Source: Bacillus gaemokensis
Lineage (GTDB): Bacteria; Bacillota; Bacilli; Bacillales; Bacillaceae_G
NCBI RefSeq assembly: GCF_001590835.1
Contig: NZ_LTAQ01000001.1
Coordinates: 84,357 to 148,356, forward strand
Direction of reading: 5' to 3'
DNA length: 64,000 bases
Position 1 is the stretch's first letter; the number at the start of each line of letters is the position of its first letter. The position numbers and the translations under genes were made by a program. The notes under the pieces are model-generated. The model was not told where the DNA came from. It saw only the letters and a list, made by a program, of their open reading frames with translations, and ran no database searches. Of the stretch, positions 46,446 to 58,148 are shown in pieces.

Positions 46446-47750
46446 CTAAATATTTACAAAATTTCGAATTGTTTCTAAAGCGCGTGTTGCGTACGCTTCA
46501 TTTCGTTCTTGTTTCTTTTTAATTTTCTTTTCTAACGGCATAAATAAACCGAAGTTTGCATTCATCGGCTGGAAATTTTTTGCATTTGTTGCAGTGATAT
46601 AATTCGCCATACTTCCCATCGCAGTTACAGGAGGTAATACAACAGGATCCTCTCCTTGTACAAGACGAGCAGCATTAATCCCCGCTAACAATCCTGAGGC
46701 AGCTGATTCTACGTACCCTTCCACACCTGTCATTTGTCCTGCAAAGAATAAATCGTCACGATGTTTATATTGATAGGTTGGACGAAGTAACTTTGGTGAA
46801 TTGATAAATGTATTACGATGCATGACACCATAGCGTACAATTTCTGCATTTTCTAATCCAGGAATCAATTGTAATACCTCTTTTTGTGGTCCCCACTTTA
46901 AGTGCGTTTGGAATCCAACAATATTGTATAACGTTCCTGCCGCATCATCTTGACGCAACTGAACAACTGCATATGGCGTTTTCCCTGTTTTCGGGTCTTC
47001 TAATCCAACTGGTTTCATTGGTCCAAATAACAATGTCTGTCTACCACGACCTGCCATAACTTCTACCGGCATACAACCTTCAAAGAAAACTTCTTTCTCA
47101 AATTCTTTTAACGGCACTGTCTCCGCAGCAATTAAAGCATCATAGAAACGATCAAACTCTTCCTCTGTCATCGGACAATTTAAGTATGCCGCTTCCCCTT
47201 TATCATAACGAGATTTTAAATACACTTTATTCATATCAATGCTATCTTTCTCTACAATCGGTGCAGCAGCATCATAGAAATAAAAATAATCTTCACCTGT
47301 TAATTCTTTTAACTGCGCAGAAAGATCAGGAGATGTAAGTGGACCAGTTGCGATAACAGTTGGCCCTTCCGGAATTTCTGTAATTTCTTCATTCATCACA
47401 GTTACGTTCGGATGGTTTTTCACATACTCCGTTACTTTCGCTGCAAACTCATGACGATCTACTGCTAAAGCTCCTCCTGCCGGCACAGAACATTCATCGG
47501 CCGCACGAATAATAACAGAGTCCATTAGACGCATCTCTTCTTTAATAACACCAACAGCGTTTGTTAACGTATTTGCACGAAGTGAATTACTACATACTAA
47601 CTCAGCAAATTTATCTGTATGATGGGCTGGCGTTTGCCTTACCGGCCTCATTTCATATAATTTGACTTGGACACCACGTTTTGCAATTTGGTAAGCTGCT
47701 TCGCTTCCTGCAAGACCTGCGCCAATGACATTTACTATTTGTGTTGTCAT
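46446..47750 (-). CDS. trmFO: Folate- and FAD-dependent tRNA (uracil-54) methyltransferase
   Basis: 434 residues from the ATG at 47750 (AAAGGTG upstream). FAD-binding [19 protein letters not shown] at the N-terminus and the family motifs [17 protein letters not shown] and [13 protein letters not shown]. It makes T54 in tRNA with methylenetetrahydrofolate as carbon donor, as is usual in Gram-positives. Confidence 0.97.
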   Translation of the reverse strand: MTTQIVNVIGAGLAGSEAAYQIAKRGVQVKLYEMRPVRQTPAHHTDKFAELVCSNSLRANTLTNAVGVIKEEMRLMDSVIIRAADECSVPAGGALAVDRHEFAAKVTEYVKNHPNVTVMNEEITEIPEGPTVIATGPLTSPDLSAQLKELTGEDYFYFYDAAAPIVEKDSIDMNKVYLKSRYDKGEAAYLNCPMTEEEFDRFYDALIAAETVPLKEFEKEVFFEGCMPVEVMAGRGRQTLLFGPMKPVGLEDPKTGKTPYAVVQLRQDDAAGTLYNIVGFQTHLKWGPQKEVLQLIPGLENAEIVRYGVMHRNTFINSPKLLRPTYQYKHRDDLFFAGQMTGVEGYVESAASGLLAGINAARLVQGEDPVVLPPVTAMGSMANYITATNAKNFQPMNANFGLFMPLEKKIKKKQERNEAYATRALETIRNFVNI

Positions 47751-47777
47751 ATATATCACCTTTCCTTTTCTATCCCG

Positions 47778-47809
47778 AAAAAAATGTGAGCAGTTACGCT
47801 CACATTTGT
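47778..47809 (-). terminator. Terminator of topA
   Basis: AAATGTGAGCGTAACTGCTCACATTT followed by T run, overlapping the topA stop. Confidence 0.85.
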
Positions 47810-49878
47810 TGTTCTTCTTCATAATCACAAGAAATACATTGTACTTGAACGCCTTTTTTCAACTTCTTCTCTACAAGCATACCTTCACACTTCGGACACT
47901 TCCGGCCAATTGGCTTATCCCAAGATACAAAGTCGCATTCTGGATATGTACCACATCCATAGAAAAGACGTTTCTTTTTATTGCTTCGTCGTTCAATAAT
48001 TTGTCCTTTATCACATTTCGGACAAGTTACACCGATTTCTTTCACAATCGGCTTGGTATTACGGCAATCAGGGAAATTAGAACACGCCATAAACTTCCCG
48101 TATTTACCCATTTTAAAGACCATCGGGTGACTACACAATTCACAGTCTTCCCCAGCGGGCTCATCTTTAATTTCTACTTCTCGCATTTCCTTCTCCGCTT
48201 TTTCCAAACGGGGTTCAAATCCTACGTAGAAATCATCAACAATTTTTACCCAATTCGCTTTGCCATCTTCTACTTCATCAAGATTTTGCTCCATATTGGC
48301 AGTGAATTCAATGTTAATAATTTCCGGGAAAAACTCTAAAATAAGTTCAATTACAATTTCACCAAGTTCAGTAGGAATAAATCGTTTATTGTCTAATGCA
48401 ACGTACCCTCGTTTTTGAATCGTTTCGAGTGTTGGTACATACGTAGACGGTCTCCCAATTCCAAGCTCTTCAAGTGTCCGGACTAAACGAGCCTCTGTAT
48501 AACGTGGTGGTGGTTGTGTAAAATGCTGCTTTGGATCCATATCTTTAGAAAATACAGTTTCTCCTATTTCTAAAGGAGGTAACATTTTATCTTTTTCTTC
48601 CGCACCATCATCTTTTGATTCCACGTATACCTTCATAAAACCTGGAAATTTCACTACTGATCCACTTGCTCGGAATTGAACATTATTATTAATGAGTCTC
48701 GCTGTAACAGTATCCATTATAGCAGATGCCATTTGACTTGCAACAAATCGCTCCCAAATCAATTTATACAAACGATGTTGATCACGACTTAAGAAACTTT
48801 TCAATTCCTCTGGCTTTCTCATTACAGAAGTTGGACGAATCGCTTCATGCGCATCTTGTGCGTTTGCTTTTTTCGTTTCCTTCTTCTTCTCTGTTCCTAT
48901 GTATTCCGAACCAAACGCTTCAGTAATGTAAGAGCGAGCTTCTTCTTGAGCGGTTTCTGATATACGCGTTGAGTCTGTTCTCATATACGTAATAAGACCT
49001 ACAGTACCTTGTTTACCTAAATCTATCCCTTCGTATAGCTGCTGTGCAAGCATCATTGTTTTCTTCGCTCGCATATTTAATTTACGTGCTGCTTCTTGCT
49101 GTAGGGAAGACGTTGTAAATGATAATGCAGGGTTCCGTTTTCGCTCTTTTTTCGTGACATTTTCAACTGAAAACGCATTGTCTTTCATTTTTTCAAGTAT
49201 GTCATTTACTTGTGCTTCATTTGTTAACTGAACTTTTTCTCCATTTACGCCGTAAAAAGATGCTTCAAATACGTCTTTTCCTTTTACAAATTCTGTTTTA
49301 ATTGTCCAGAATTCTTCGGGAATAAAGCTTTGAATTTCTTTTTCACGATCGATAATTAATCGAACCGCTACAGATTGTACACGTCCTGCACTTAATCCTT
49401 TTTTGACTTTCTTCCATAATAAAGGACTAATATTATAACCAACAAGGCGATCAAGTATTCGTCTTGCTTGTTGTGCATCTACTAAATCCATATTAATCGC
49501 ACGAGGATGCTTAAATGACTCTTTAATCGCATCTTTTGTAATTTCATTGAATACAACTCGGCAATCCGATTCAATATCTACATTCAGCGTATTCGCTAAA
49601 TGCCAAGCAATCGCTTCTCCTTCGCGGTCTGGATCGGCTGCGAGATAGACTTTTTTTGCTTTTTTTGCTGCTGATTTTAAATCTTTTAAAACAGGACCTT
49701 TACCACGGATGGTAATATATTTCGGGGTGAAGTTGTTTTTCACTTCTATCCCCATTTGGCTTTTAGGTAAATCGCGAACATGTCCCATAGACGCGACGAC
49801 TTTGTATTTTTTCCCTAAATATTTCTCAATGGTTTTCGCCTTAGAAGGCGACTCCACGATTACGAGGTAATCTGACAT
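47800..49878 (-). CDS. topA: DNA topoisomerase I
   Basis: 692 residues. Toprim domain ([20 protein letters not shown]), active-site Tyr in [11 protein letters not shown] (about 295-305), and three C-terminal Cys4 zinc ribbons ([45 protein letters not shown]). It relaxes negative supercoils. Between dprA and trmFO as in other Bacillus. Confidence 0.98.
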   Translation of the reverse strand: MSDYLVIVESPSKAKTIEKYLGKKYKVVASMGHVRDLPKSQMGIEVKNNFTPKYITIRGKGPVLKDLKSAAKKAKKVYLAADPDREGEAIAWHLANTLNVDIESDCRVVFNEITKDAIKESFKHPRAINMDLVDAQQARRILDRLVGYNISPLLWKKVKKGLSAGRVQSVAVRLIIDREKEIQSFIPEEFWTIKTEFVKGKDVFEASFYGVNGEKVQLTNEAQVNDILEKMKDNAFSVENVTKKERKRNPALSFTTSSLQQEAARKLNMRAKKTMMLAQQLYEGIDLGKQGTVGLITYMRTDSTRISETAQEEARSYITEAFGSEYIGTEKKKETKKANAQDAHEAIRPTSVMRKPEELKSFLSRDQHRLYKLIWERFVASQMASAIMDTVTARLINNNVQFRASGSVVKFPGFMKVYVESKDDGAEEKDKMLPPLEIGETVFSKDMDPKQHFTQPPPRYTEARLVRTLEELGIGRPSTYVPTLETIQKRGYVALDNKRFIPTELGEIVIELILEFFPEIINIEFTANMEQNLDEVEDGKANWVKIVDDFYVGFEPRLEKAEKEMREVEIKDEPAGEDCELCSHPMVFKMGKYGKFMACSNFPDCRNTKPIVKEIGVTCPKCDKGQIIERRSNKKKRLFYGCGTYPECDFVSWDKPIGRKCPKCEGMLVEKKLKKGVQVQCISCDYEEEQQM

Positions 49879-50022
49879 GCTAGTGCCTCCTTAAGAGGTG
49901 GATTCAAGTCTTCATTAATCTTATTGATTTCTCTTGTTTTTGTCAATCAAGAATGAGTATAACATACATTGCCAATCTACCATTTGTCAATAATTGTTTA
50001 ATAAAAACATGAAAATATAAGG

Positions 50023-50892
50023 TTAATTTAAAAATTCTTCAAGAATATCCTCTGCTTTTTGAACAAGTTTTGCCCCTTGCTGAATAAGTTGATTTGTCCC
50101 TGCTGCACTTTCCGTAAAAATAGGTCCAGGAAGAGCAAATACTTCTCTATTTTGTTCTAAGGAAAGATCTGCCGTAATAAGCGATCCACTCTTCGCTTTC
50201 GCTTCCACCACTAAAATCCCTTGACAAAGTCCGCTTATAATTCGATTTCTTTTTGGAAAATACCATTTTCGCGGGGGATAATGAGATGGATATTCTGTTA
50301 ATAAGAGCATGTGCTCTTTCCACATGTTATAAAACTGATTATTTTCTTTTGGATACATATATTGTAATCCATGCCCTAATACAGCGATGGTCGGACTCTG
50401 CCGCTGTACTGTAACCTCGTGGGCAAACGTGTCAATTCCACTTGCAAAACCACTAACAATTACCCACCCTTCATCTATCAGTGGTCGCAAAATAGATTGT
50501 ATACTATCTTTCCCATATAGAGATGGTTTTCTCGTTCCAACCACTGCATATTTTTTCACTTTACTAAGTAGCTCTCTCTTTCCTTTTCCATATAAAATAA
50601 AGGGAGGATCCGGTATTTCACGCAATAATTTTGGATAGTCCTCATCCCATATTGTGACATAAAAGTTTTGATTTTTTTCTAAATGACGAATGCACTCGGA
50701 GGGCGTTGATTTTTGTAGAAACTTTGCTAATTCAGAAGATGCCTTCGGAGTTAATCCTGCATATTTTTCGAATTGTTTCGGGCCAAAATTATACAATTCC
50801 TTCAACTCTGGATCAAGCTGTAACAACCGATTTAATGCTTTCCAATAATCCGCCAACATGTAATGAAGATGAAGCAATCGTTCCTTTTTCAC
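50023..50892 (-). CDS. dprA: DNA processing protein DprA (Smf)
   Basis: 289 residues from the GTG at 50892, with GGAG 7 bases upstream. Rossmann-like core: YAVVGTRKPSLYGKDSI, VSGFASGIDTFAHEV, then FPKRNRIISGLCQGILVVEA. It loads RecA on incoming single-stranded DNA during transformation. Intact here even though competence in this group is limited. Confidence 0.95.
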   Translation of the reverse strand: MKKERLLHLHYMLADYWKALNRLLQLDPELKELYNFGPKQFEKYAGLTPKASSELAKFLQKSTPSECIRHLEKNQNFYVTIWDEDYPKLLREIPDPPFILYGKGKRELLSKVKKYAVVGTRKPSLYGKDSIQSILRPLIDEGWVIVSGFASGIDTFAHEVTVQRQSPTIAVLGHGLQYMYPKENNQFYNMWKEHMLLLTEYPSHYPPRKWYFPKRNRIISGLCQGILVVEAKAKSGSLITADLSLEQNREVFALPGPIFTESAAGTNQLIQQGAKLVQKAEDILEEFLN

Positions 50893-50940
50893 AATCATTC
50901 TCCTTACCCATAATTTTCGTTATGTAAACAAAAAATGTGT

Positions 50941-50973
50941 AAAAAGACACCCTCTTATATGAAGGTGTCTTTC
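50941..50973 (-). terminator. Terminator of sucD
   Basis: AAAGACACCTTCATATAAGAGGGTGTCTTTTT on the minus strand. Confidence 0.88.
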
Positions 50974-50980
50974 AAAAAGA

Positions 50981-51883
50981 TTAATAGTTTTTACAAGTTT
51001 CAAATAATCCTGTTTCTTTTAGAACAGAGATTAATGTTTCACCCATAACAGCTGGTGTTTCAGCAACTTTAATACCACAAGCTTCCATTGTTTTAATCTT
51101 TTCAGCAGCTGTTCCTTTACCACCAGAAATAATAGCACCAGCATGCCCCATACGCTTACCAGCAGGCGCTGTTTGACCACCAATGAATCCAACAACAGGT
51201 TTTGTCATATTCGCTTGTACCCACTCAGCAGCTTCTTCTTCTGCTGTTCCACCGATTTCACCAATCATAATAACAGCATGTGTTTCTTCATCTTCATTAA
51301 ATGCTTTTAACGCATCAATAAAGTCCGTACCATTAACAGGATCACCACCGATTCCTACAGCAGTTGATTGACCGATTCCTTCCTGTGTTAATTGATGTAC
51401 AGCTTCATATGTTAATGTACCAGATCTAGATACAATACCTACATGACCTTTTTTATGAATATATCCTGGCATAATACCAATCTTACATTCATCTGGTGTA
51501 ATTACACCAGGACAGTTTGGTCCAAGTAAACGTGTATGTTTACCTGCCATATATTTCTTTACTTTTACCATATCTAATACAGGAATTCCTTCTGTAATAC
51601 ATACTACTAAATCAATCTTTGCATCCACAGCTTCCATAATTGCATCAGCCGCAAAAGCGGGTGGAACGTATACAACTGAAGCGTTTGCTCCTGTTGCTTT
51701 CACTGCATCTTCTACCGTATCAAACACCGGTACACCTTCAATATCAGTGCCGCCTTTACCAGGTGTTACACCACCGACAATTTTCGTACCATATTCAATC
51801 ATTTGTTTTGTATGGAATAAACCTTGAGAACCAGTAATACCTTGTACAATAACTTTTGTATCTTTATTAACTAATACGCTCAT
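50981..51883 (-). CDS. sucD: Succinyl-CoA synthetase alpha subunit
   Basis: 300 residues. CoA-binding Rossmann domain ([20 protein letters not shown]) and the phosphohistidine motif [20 protein letters not shown]. With SucC it converts succinyl-CoA to succinate with ATP formation in the TCA cycle. GGGGGAG precedes the ATG; 19 bases after sucC. Confidence 0.98.
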   Translation of the reverse strand: MSVLVNKDTKVIVQGITGSQGLFHTKQMIEYGTKIVGGVTPGKGGTDIEGVPVFDTVEDAVKATGANASVVYVPPAFAADAIMEAVDAKIDLVVCITEGIPVLDMVKVKKYMAGKHTRLLGPNCPGVITPDECKIGIMPGYIHKKGHVGIVSRSGTLTYEAVHQLTQEGIGQSTAVGIGGDPVNGTDFIDALKAFNEDEETHAVIMIGEIGGTAEEEAAEWVQANMTKPVVGFIGGQTAPAGKRMGHAGAIISGGKGTAAEKIKTMEACGIKVAETPAVMGETLISVLKETGLFETCKNY

Positions 51884-51902
51884 TTTTCTCCCCCGCTTTC
51901 TA

Positions 51903-53063
51903 TTAGCCCACTAGCGAAACAATTTTTTGTGCACCGTCTGCCATAGATTCTGCTGCAACAATATTTAAACCAGATTCATTTAAAATCTTCTTACCTAACT
52001 CTACATTTGTACCTTCAAGACGAACAACAAGCGGTAATTCAAGACCTACTTGTTTCGTTGCTTCAATAACACCTTCTGCAATTACATCACATTTCATAAT
52101 GCCTCCAAAAATGTTAACAAAAATACCTTTTACATTTTTGTCAGAAAGGATAATTTTGAATGCTTCTGTAACTTTTTCAGCTGTAGCACCGCCACCAACA
52201 TCTAAGAAGTTAGCTGGGTCGCCATGGTAATGTTTAATGATATCCATTGTTGCCATCGCTAGCCCTGCGCCGTTAACCATACAACCGATATTTCCATCTA
52301 AAGGAATATAGTTTAAGTCGTATTTAGAAGCTTCAATTTCCTTTGGATCTTCTTCTTCAAGATCACGAAGTTCTAAAATATCTTTATGACGATATAATGC
52401 ATTAGAATCAAAATTCAGTTTCGCATCTAATGCCATAACTTTCCCGTCACCTGTTGTAACAAGCGGGTTAATTTCTGCAATAGAACAATCTTTTTCGATA
52501 TAAGCACGATATAAGCCCATCATGAACTTCACAGCTTGTCCAACAAGCTCTTTTGGAATATTGATGTTGAATGCGATTCGGCGCGCTTGGAATCCTTGTA
52601 ATCCTACTGCAGGATCGATATATTCTTTAAAGATTTTTTCAGGTGTTTTTTCTGCTACTTCTTCAATTTCTGTTCCGCCTTCTTCAGACGCCATTAAAAC
52701 AACTTGAGAAGTTGCACGGTCTAAAACAAGACCTACATAATATTCTTTTTTAATATCGCATCCCTCTTCGATAAGTAAGCGTTTTACTTCTTTACCTTCA
52801 GGACCTGTTTGATGCGTAACAAGCGTAGTACCTAATATACTTTCCGCATATGTACGAACTTCTTCTAAATTTTTCGCCACTTTTACACCGCCAGCTTTGC
52901 CGCGTCCACCAGCGTGAATTTGCGCTTTTACTACACATACACTCGTTCCTAATTCTTTCGCTGCTTCTACAGCTTCTTCTACTGTAAAGGCAACCTTCCC
53001 GTTTGGAACGCTAACCCCATAGCTTCTAAGGACTGCCTTACCTTGATACTCATGGATATTCAT
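51903..53063 (-). CDS. sucC: Succinyl-CoA synthetase beta subunit
   Basis: 386 residues. ATP-grasp domain (1-235, [38 protein letters not shown]) and C-terminal ligase CoA domain ([11 protein letters not shown]-type motif near 310). It forms a pair with sucD. Confidence 0.98.
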   Translation of the reverse strand: MNIHEYQGKAVLRSYGVSVPNGKVAFTVEEAVEAAKELGTSVCVVKAQIHAGGRGKAGGVKVAKNLEEVRTYAESILGTTLVTHQTGPEGKEVKRLLIEEGCDIKKEYYVGLVLDRATSQVVLMASEEGGTEIEEVAEKTPEKIFKEYIDPAVGLQGFQARRIAFNINIPKELVGQAVKFMMGLYRAYIEKDCSIAEINPLVTTGDGKVMALDAKLNFDSNALYRHKDILELRDLEEEDPKEIEASKYDLNYIPLDGNIGCMVNGAGLAMATMDIIKHYHGDPANFLDVGGGATAEKVTEAFKIILSDKNVKGIFVNIFGGIMKCDVIAEGVIEATKQVGLELPLVVRLEGTNVELGKKILNESGLNIVAAESMADGAQKIVSLVG

Positions 53064-53231
53064 AGTCCCATCCTCCCCTGTTTTCCTATTTTACTCGAAA
53101 AGTTTTTTAATGTTTAAAAAACACTACATTGCCATTGTATAAAATGATTGCCACGCTGTCTACAATAAAGTGTCAGAAAACTGAAATCGCTTTATTCTTT
53201 TTTGAAAATAATAATGTTAACCTACAAAAAT

Positions 53232-53265
53232 AAAAAAATAAGCTGTGTATTCACAACTTATTTTT
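53232..53265 (-). terminator. Terminator of rnhB
   Basis: AAATAAGTTGTGAATACACAGCTTATTTTTTT, overlapping the rnhB stop codon. Confidence 0.8.
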
Positions 53266-54031
53266 GGATCATCTCTTTAATTGGTGCAAATGTTTTCCGA
53301 TGTTCTTCTAGTACACCGTATGTTTCAATTGCTTGTAAATGTTGTTTTGTCCCATACCCCATATGTTGTTCAAATCCATATTCTGGATATTTTTTTCCGA
53401 GCTCCTTCATCATGCGATCTCGCGTTACTTTCGCAACGATAGATGCAGCTGAAATAGAAATACTTTTTGCATCCCCTTTAATAATGGACGTTTGCGGAAT
53501 TGGTGTCGGAAGTTTCATCGCATCAATTAATAAATACTCCGGTGTGCACGATAAATTTGCAACAGCATCTAGCATTGCTTGTTTCGTTGCTTGATAAATA
53601 TTTATCTCATCAATTACTACCGGCGGTACAATTCCAATCCCAATCGCCACTGCCTGTTTTTGAATTTCATCGTAAAACTGCTCACGCTTCGCTTCACTTA
53701 ACTTTTTAGAATCATTTAATCCTGGTATATAGAACTCTTCTGGAAGGACGACAGCAGCCGTAACCACAGGACCTGCTAACGGACCTCTTCCTACTTCATC
53801 AATTCCAGCAATATAAGAGAGCCCCTTTTCTCTTAACGCCTGCTCATATTTTGACATCTTTAAAAATTGCTCTCTTTCTTTTCGTGACTGCTCTTTTTGC
53901 TTATGCCATTTCACAAGCAATTTTTGAACACCTTTTCGCTCATCATTTCCTAGCATTTGAAAGCGTTCATCTTCTTCTGCTGTAATTTCTCGCAGCAAAC
54001 ATTCTACCTCTTGAATCGTTAACTTTTGCAC
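53258..54031 (-). CDS. rnhB: Ribonuclease HII
   Basis: 257 residues from the GTG at 54031 (AAGGAG 10 bases upstream); the longer frame above lacks a start signal. The first 70 residues are a basic helical extension usual in Bacilli. The catalytic core begins [13 protein letters not shown] with Asp78 and Glu79, and LLIDAMKLP carries the third Asp. It removes misincorporated ribonucleotides and RNA-DNA hybrids. Confidence 0.96.
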   Translation of the reverse strand: MQKLTIQEVECLLREITAEEDERFQMLGNDERKGVQKLLVKWHKQKEQSRKEREQFLKMSKYEQALREKGLSYIAGIDEVGRGPLAGPVVTAAVVLPEEFYIPGLNDSKKLSEAKREQFYDEIQKQAVAIGIGIVPPVVIDEINIYQATKQAMLDAVANLSCTPEYLLIDAMKLPTPIPQTSIIKGDAKSISISAASIVAKVTRDRMMKELGKKYPEYGFEQHMGYGTKQHLQAIETYGVLEEHRKTFAPIKEMIQK

Positions 54032-54108
54032 CTTGCGTACACTCCTTCTCAAGATTACTTCAATACTAAACGATACATTTATCAACTCTCTTTAAAAATA
54101 ATCAAAAA

Positions 54109-54136
54109 GAAAAGACGTACAAACGCACGTCTTTAT
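54109..54136 (-). terminator. Terminator of rbgA
   Basis: AAAGACGT-GCGTTTGT-ACGTCTTTTC on the minus strand, just after the rbgA stop. Confidence 0.8.
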
Positions 54137-54996
54137 ACCTCTTCTACAAACTCATCCGGTGTTTCAAATGTCATTTTTCCAAGTTTACCACTACGTAGTT
54201 CACGAAGAACAAGTTCTGATGTTTTATCATAATCAATCATTCCACCGCCCATTAAGCAGCCTCTATTTTTACCAACTGCATCAAACAATTCGACAATTTC
54301 TTCAGGTATTTCACTTAATTTATAACGTTCTTTTAACCGCTCTGGATATTGTTTCTCCATAAATCGAAGTGCATATACAGCAACATCTTGTAAATTTAAA
54401 ATAGAATCTTTAATGGCACCAGTTGTCGCCAGACGTAGTCCAACCATTTCGTCCTCGAATTTCGGCCATAAAATACCCGGAGTATCTAAAAGTTCCATCT
54501 CTTTACCGACTTTAATCCATTGCTGTGCTGTTGTAACACCTGGACGATCACCAGTTTTCGCAATGTTTTTCTTTGCTAATTTATTAATCAATGTAGATTT
54601 CCCGACGTTCGGAATACCAACAATTAGAGCACGAATAGCTCGTGGTCTAATACCTTTTGCAATCATTTTATCAAACTTTTCTTTCACAAGTACTTTACAA
54701 GCTGCAGCAATTTCTTTCATACCTTGTCCAGCTTGCGCATTAATCGAAATTGCTTTATGACCCTTTTCTTCAAAATAAGCAATCCATTGCTTCGTTACAC
54801 GATCATCCGCCATGTCTGCTTTATTTAAAACAACGAGCCTTGGTTTATGAGTAATAATTTCATCAATCATTGGATTTCGAGATGATAAAGGTAAACGAGC
54901 GTCTACAAGTTCAATTACAACATCGATTAACTTTAACTTTTCTGTTACTTGGCGCCTCGCTTTTGCCATATGCCCTGGAAACCATTGAATTACCAT
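54133..54996 (-). CDS. rbgA: Ribosome biogenesis GTPase RbgA (YlqF)
   Basis: 287 residues. Circularly permuted GTPase: G4 NKAD at 58-61 comes before G1 [10 protein letters not shown] (about 125-135) and G3 DTPGIL. The C-terminal ANTAR-like domain binds rRNA. It is essential for late 50S assembly in B. subtilis. It lies next to lepB and rplS, whose product belongs to the same subunit. Confidence 0.97.
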   Translation of the reverse strand: MVIQWFPGHMAKARRQVTEKLKLIDVVIELVDARLPLSSRNPMIDEIITHKPRLVVLNKADMADDRVTKQWIAYFEEKGHKAISINAQAGQGMKEIAAACKVLVKEKFDKMIAKGIRPRAIRALIVGIPNVGKSTLINKLAKKNIAKTGDRPGVTTAQQWIKVGKEMELLDTPGILWPKFEDEMVGLRLATTGAIKDSILNLQDVAVYALRFMEKQYPERLKERYKLSEIPEEIVELFDAVGKNRGCLMGGGMIDYDKTSELVLRELRSGKLGKMTFETPDEFVEEV

Positions 54997-55017
54997 GTTG
55001 CCACCTTCTTTTTTCGT

Positions 55018-55569
55018 TTATTTCACAATACGAGCATCTTTTAATGGCCAATATAACATATTCGCTTTACCGATTACTTGGTCAATTGAAATTGTCCCAA
55101 TGGTACGACTATCTTTACTAAAACGACGATTATCCCCTAATACAAATAATTGCCCTTTTGGAACAGTCTTTTTACCTGTAATTTCTTCAAGCTTAAAATC
55201 ATATGTGAGTGGTCCATCAGCAAGTTGCTTTTTCTGTTTGTCTAGATACGGCTCCTCGTAAGGTTTTCCGTTAATATATAGCTTATCATTACGATATTCA
55301 ATTTGATCGCCTGGCAAGCCGATAACGCGTTTAATATAATCCTTTTCTTCCGTTGCTCGGAATACAATTATATCAAAATGTTTCGGTTCTCCGATGTGAT
55401 AGCCAATTTTATTAACAATCATTCGATCACGGTCATGAAGTGTCGGTGACATTGATACACCATCTACTAGAATTGGCGCAAAGAAAAACTGTCTAATAAC
55501 ACCAGCTAATACAACAGCAATTAAAATGGCCTTGATCCATTCCCAAAGTGAACTCTTCTCTTTCTTCAT
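55018..55569 (-). CDS. lepB: Signal peptidase I
   Basis: 183 residues from the ATG at 55569 (GGAGGGG upstream). One N-terminal membrane segment (about 10-30), catalytic Ser39 in VDGVSMSPTL and Lys80 in DYIKRVIGLPGD, and the box E GDNRRFSKDSR near 150. It cleaves secretory signal peptides on the outer face of the membrane. Chromosomal type I enzyme of the SipS/SipT sort. Confidence 0.96.
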   Translation of the reverse strand: MKKEKSSLWEWIKAILIAVVLAGVIRQFFFAPILVDGVSMSPTLHDRDRMIVNKIGYHIGEPKHFDIIVFRATEEKDYIKRVIGLPGDQIEYRNDKLYINGKPYEEPYLDKQKKQLADGPLTYDFKLEEITGKKTVPKGQLFVLGDNRRFSKDSRTIGTISIDQVIGKANMLYWPLKDARIVK

Positions 55570-55629
55570 GCATTTCCCCTCCACAGTTATGTAAGCTGCT
55601 CGTATTATATCAAAAATCCATATAGATTG

Positions 55630-55661
55630 GAAAAAGGGAGCTTGTGCAATTACAAGCTCCC
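55630..55661 (-). terminator. Terminator of rplS
   Basis: GGGAGCTTGTAATTGCACAAGCTCCC followed by TTTTTCC on the minus strand. Confidence 0.88.
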
Positions 55662-55670
55662 ATACATTTC

Positions 55671-56015
55671 TTATCGAATTTCTTTAATACGTGCTTTTTT
55701 ACCGCGAAGGTTACGTAAGTAGTATAACTTAGCACGACGTACTTTACCACGGCGAAGTACTTCGATTTTCGCGATTCTTGGTGTGTGAACTGGGAATGTA
55801 CGCTCAACACCTACGCCGTAAGAAATTTTACGAACTGTGAATGTTTCACTAATTCCGCCACCACGACGTTTAATTACAACACCTTCAAAAAGCTGAATTC
55901 TCTCACGAGTACCCTCAACTACTTTTACGTGTACACGTAAAGTGTCACCAGGACGGAATGAAGGTAGGTCAGTTTTTAATTGGCCTTTTGTAATATCTGC
56001 GATTAATTGTTGCAT
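55671..56015 (-). CDS. rplS: Ribosomal protein L19
   Basis: 114 residues from the ATG at 56015 (AAAGGAGAG upstream). [20 protein letters not shown] and [20 protein letters not shown] are the family signatures. It lies at the 30S/50S interface. It has its own promoter and leader. Confidence 0.99.
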   Translation of the reverse strand: MQQLIADITKGQLKTDLPSFRPGDTLRVHVKVVEGTRERIQLFEGVVIKRRGGGISETFTVRKISYGVGVERTFPVHTPRIAKIEVLRRGKVRRAKLYYLRNLRGKKARIKEIR

Positions 56016-56108
56016 ATTCAATTCTCTCCTTTAAACAGATGCTCTTATAAAGTCTTTAATAAATTACAGCGGAACACCGTTAATACGGCCACTGTTTTCA
56101 GTAGCACA
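56016..56108 (-). ncRNA. L19 leader region
   Basis: About 90 nt between the predicted start site and rplS, with a central segment ACTGAAAACAGTGGCCGTATTA then ACGGTG and CACCGT-like pairing. It has no reading frame. An L19 leader RNA upstream of rplS is a described element in Bacilli; the assignment here is by position and local pairing. Confidence 0.5.
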
Positions 56109-56114
56109 AATGTT

Positions 56115-56143
56115 ATAATAGCACATTGCTAGGCCTGTTGCAA
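56115..56143 (-). promoter_or_regulatory. rplS promoter
   Basis: On the minus strand TTGCAA (56143-56138), 17-base spacer, TATTAT (56120-56115). It lies just after the trmD stop. Confidence 0.75.
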
Positions 56144-56162
56144 TAGAAAATATATGAAGTTG

Positions 56163-56897
56163 TTACTGTTCTTCTTTCATTTGCTCTAGCCATTTTTCCT
56201 CTTGCTTTGATAATTGACGTCCTTCAAGTAAATCCGCCCTACGCGTATATGTACGGCGCAATGATTCTTTATGACGCCATTCTTCAATATTTTTATGATT
56301 ACCCGACATAAGTACATCTGGTACCTTCATGCCGCGAAAATCTGCCGGACGTGTATAGTGTGGATGTTCTAATAAACCTGTGCTAAAGGAATCTTCCACC
56401 TGTGAATTCTGATTTCCTAGCACCCCCGGTAAAAGGCGTACAACACTATCAGTCACAACCATAGACGCTAATTCTCCGCCTGTTAACACATAATCGCCAA
56501 TAGAAATCTCATCTGTTACAAGATGTTCACGAATCCGTTCGTCATACCCCTCATAATGACCACACACAAAAATGACATGTTCTTCCCCAGCCAACTCTTC
56601 CGCCTTTTTCTGCGTGAAACGCTCTCCTTGCGGACACATTAATACGACCCTTGGTTTACACGCTGTTTCTTTTGTTAGTGTCTCTACAGCATCAAAGATG
56701 GGCTGTGGGGTCAATACCATACCTGCACCGCCACCATACGGATAATCATCTACACTGTTATGTTTACTTGTCGTATAATCACGAAAATTTACAACTCGAA
56801 GCTTAACCGCTTCTTTTTCTTGCGCTTTTTTTAAAATCGAAGATCCGAACACACCCGTGAACATCTCTGGAAATAATGTTAAAATATCGATTTTCAT
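56163..56897 (-). CDS. trmD: tRNA (guanine-37-N1) methyltransferase
   Basis: 244 residues. SPOUT trefoil knot with the SAM-binding stretch [18 protein letters not shown] and the N-terminal [13 protein letters not shown] signature. It methylates G37 to prevent frameshifting. Its ATG overlaps the rimM stop by one base (TAATG). Confidence 0.98.
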   Translation of the reverse strand: MKIDILTLFPEMFTGVFGSSILKKAQEKEAVKLRVVNFRDYTTSKHNSVDDYPYGGGAGMVLTPQPIFDAVETLTKETACKPRVVLMCPQGERFTQKKAEELAGEEHVIFVCGHYEGYDERIREHLVTDEISIGDYVLTGGELASMVVTDSVVRLLPGVLGNQNSQVEDSFSTGLLEHPHYTRPADFRGMKVPDVLMSGNHKNIEEWRHKESLRRTYTRRADLLEGRQLSKQEEKWLEQMKEEQ

Positions 56898-57412
56898 TAT
56901 AGCAATCCTTCCATTACATGAATGGTTACTAATTTATTTTCAATGTTAACTTGCAGTACAACATCATCAATGTACGGAATTAAAAGTTCTTTTCCTTTCG
57001 GGCCTTTAATCACCCACACATCATTTGCACCTGGAGATAGAATTTCTTTTATTGTTCCTAATTTTTCCCCATCTTCTGTCACAACTTCGCAACCAATGAT
57101 TTCATGGTAATAATACTCACCTTCAGCAAGCTCACCTAGTTGCTCTTCTGGCACTTTTAATAGAGAACCTTTAAACTTCTCCACTTCATCGACGTTGTTA
57201 TACCCTTCAAACATCAATAAATCAAACGTCTTATGTTGACGATGGGAAGTTATTTTTACTGGAAGTGGTTCTGTTCCTTTTTCACTCCATATGTATAATG
57301 TATTCCCTACTTTATATCGCTCTTCCGGAAAATCAGTACGAGAAATGACACGGATTTCTCCTCTAACACCATGAGTATTTACAATTTTCCCTACATTAAA
57401 CCATTTTGTCAT
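56897..57412 (-). CDS. rimM: Ribosome maturation factor RimM
   Basis: 171 residues from the ATG at 57412 ([20 protein letters not shown]); an upstream ATG at 57421 is possible but gives a non-standard N-terminus. N-terminal beta-barrel, C-terminal PRC barrel (about 95-170). It assists 30S head assembly with S19. Confidence 0.95.
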   Translation of the reverse strand: MTKWFNVGKIVNTHGVRGEIRVISRTDFPEERYKVGNTLYIWSEKGTEPLPVKITSHRQHKTFDLLMFEGYNNVDEVEKFKGSLLKVPEEQLGELAEGEYYYHEIIGCEVVTEDGEKLGTIKEILSPGANDVWVIKGPKGKELLIPYIDDVVLQVNIENKLVTIHVMEGLL

Positions 57413-57491
57413 AAACAGCATGTCACCCCTGTTTTCTATATAAGTTAAGCATTTCCATTCTATAAATAGAACATGCAATTTCTCTCAAAAT

Positions 57492-57525
57492 GTTAAAAAA
57501 GGGAGAGGAACAGATCCTCGCCCTT
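57492..57525 (-). terminator. Terminator between khpA and rimM
   Basis: AAGGGCGAGGA-tctgt-TCCTCTCCCTT, eleven pairs with one mismatch, then TTTTAAC on the minus strand. Confidence 0.8.
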
Positions 57526-57532
57526 TTAACAT

Positions 57533-57760
57533 TTATTGAATTTCCAATGTGACTTTTTCATGATTATGATGTCCCACTGAATACAAGAGCATCCGAATTG
57601 CCTTCGCAACTCGCCCTTGCTTTCCAATGACTTTTCCAACATCCTCAGGATGTACAGTTAATCGATATTTTATCTCTCCGTTGCAAAGTTCCTGTGTAAC
57701 CTTCACATCTTCAGGATGATCTACAAGAGGCTTGACGATCGTTTCGATTAACTCTTTCAT
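57533..57760 (-). CDS. khpA: KH-domain RNA-binding protein KhpA (YlqC)
   Basis: 75 residues from the ATG at 57760 (GAGG 8 bases upstream). A single KH domain with the GxxG loop in VGKVIGKQGRVAKAIRMLLY. KhpA pairs with KhpB/Jag and affects cell wall and envelope gene expression in Firmicutes. It follows rpsP by 14 bases. Confidence 0.94.
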   Translation of the reverse strand: MKELIETIVKPLVDHPEDVKVTQELCNGEIKYRLTVHPEDVGKVIGKQGRVAKAIRMLLYSVGHHNHEKVTLEIQ

Positions 57761-57774
57761 AGCCATTGCCTCAA

Positions 57775-58047
57775 TTACTTACCTTGTTTAGATAAGTGGA
57801 ATTTCTCCATGATACCTTGGTTAGAGAACAGATTACGAACTGTATCAGATGGTTTTGCACCATTTCCTAACCATTTTAATGCTGCTTCTTCGTTGATTTT
57901 CACTTCCGCTGGTTGAGCAACCGGATTGTAAGTACCGATTTCCTCAATGAAACGTCCGTCACGAGGAGAACGAGAATCTGCAACAACTACACGATAGAAA
58001 GGAGTTTTTTTAGCTCCCATACGTTTTAAACGAATTTTAACTGCCAT
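57775..58047 (-). CDS. rpsP: Ribosomal protein S16
   Basis: 90 residues ([20 protein letters not shown]). GGAGGTG precedes the ATG. Early 30S assembly protein. Start of the rpsP-khpA pair, about 100 bases after ffh. Confidence 0.99.
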   Translation of the reverse strand: MAVKIRLKRMGAKKTPFYRVVVADSRSPRDGRFIEEIGTYNPVAQPAEVKINEEAALKWLGNGAKPSDTVRNLFSNQGIMEKFHLSKQGK

Positions 58048-58148
58048 TTATAAAGCACCTCCGAATTTATTTCACACAGATAATTATATTAGCAAAAAGA
58101 CTATTGCTTTGTAAAGTATTTTTTCTTAACAGAGCTATCTTTTTTTCC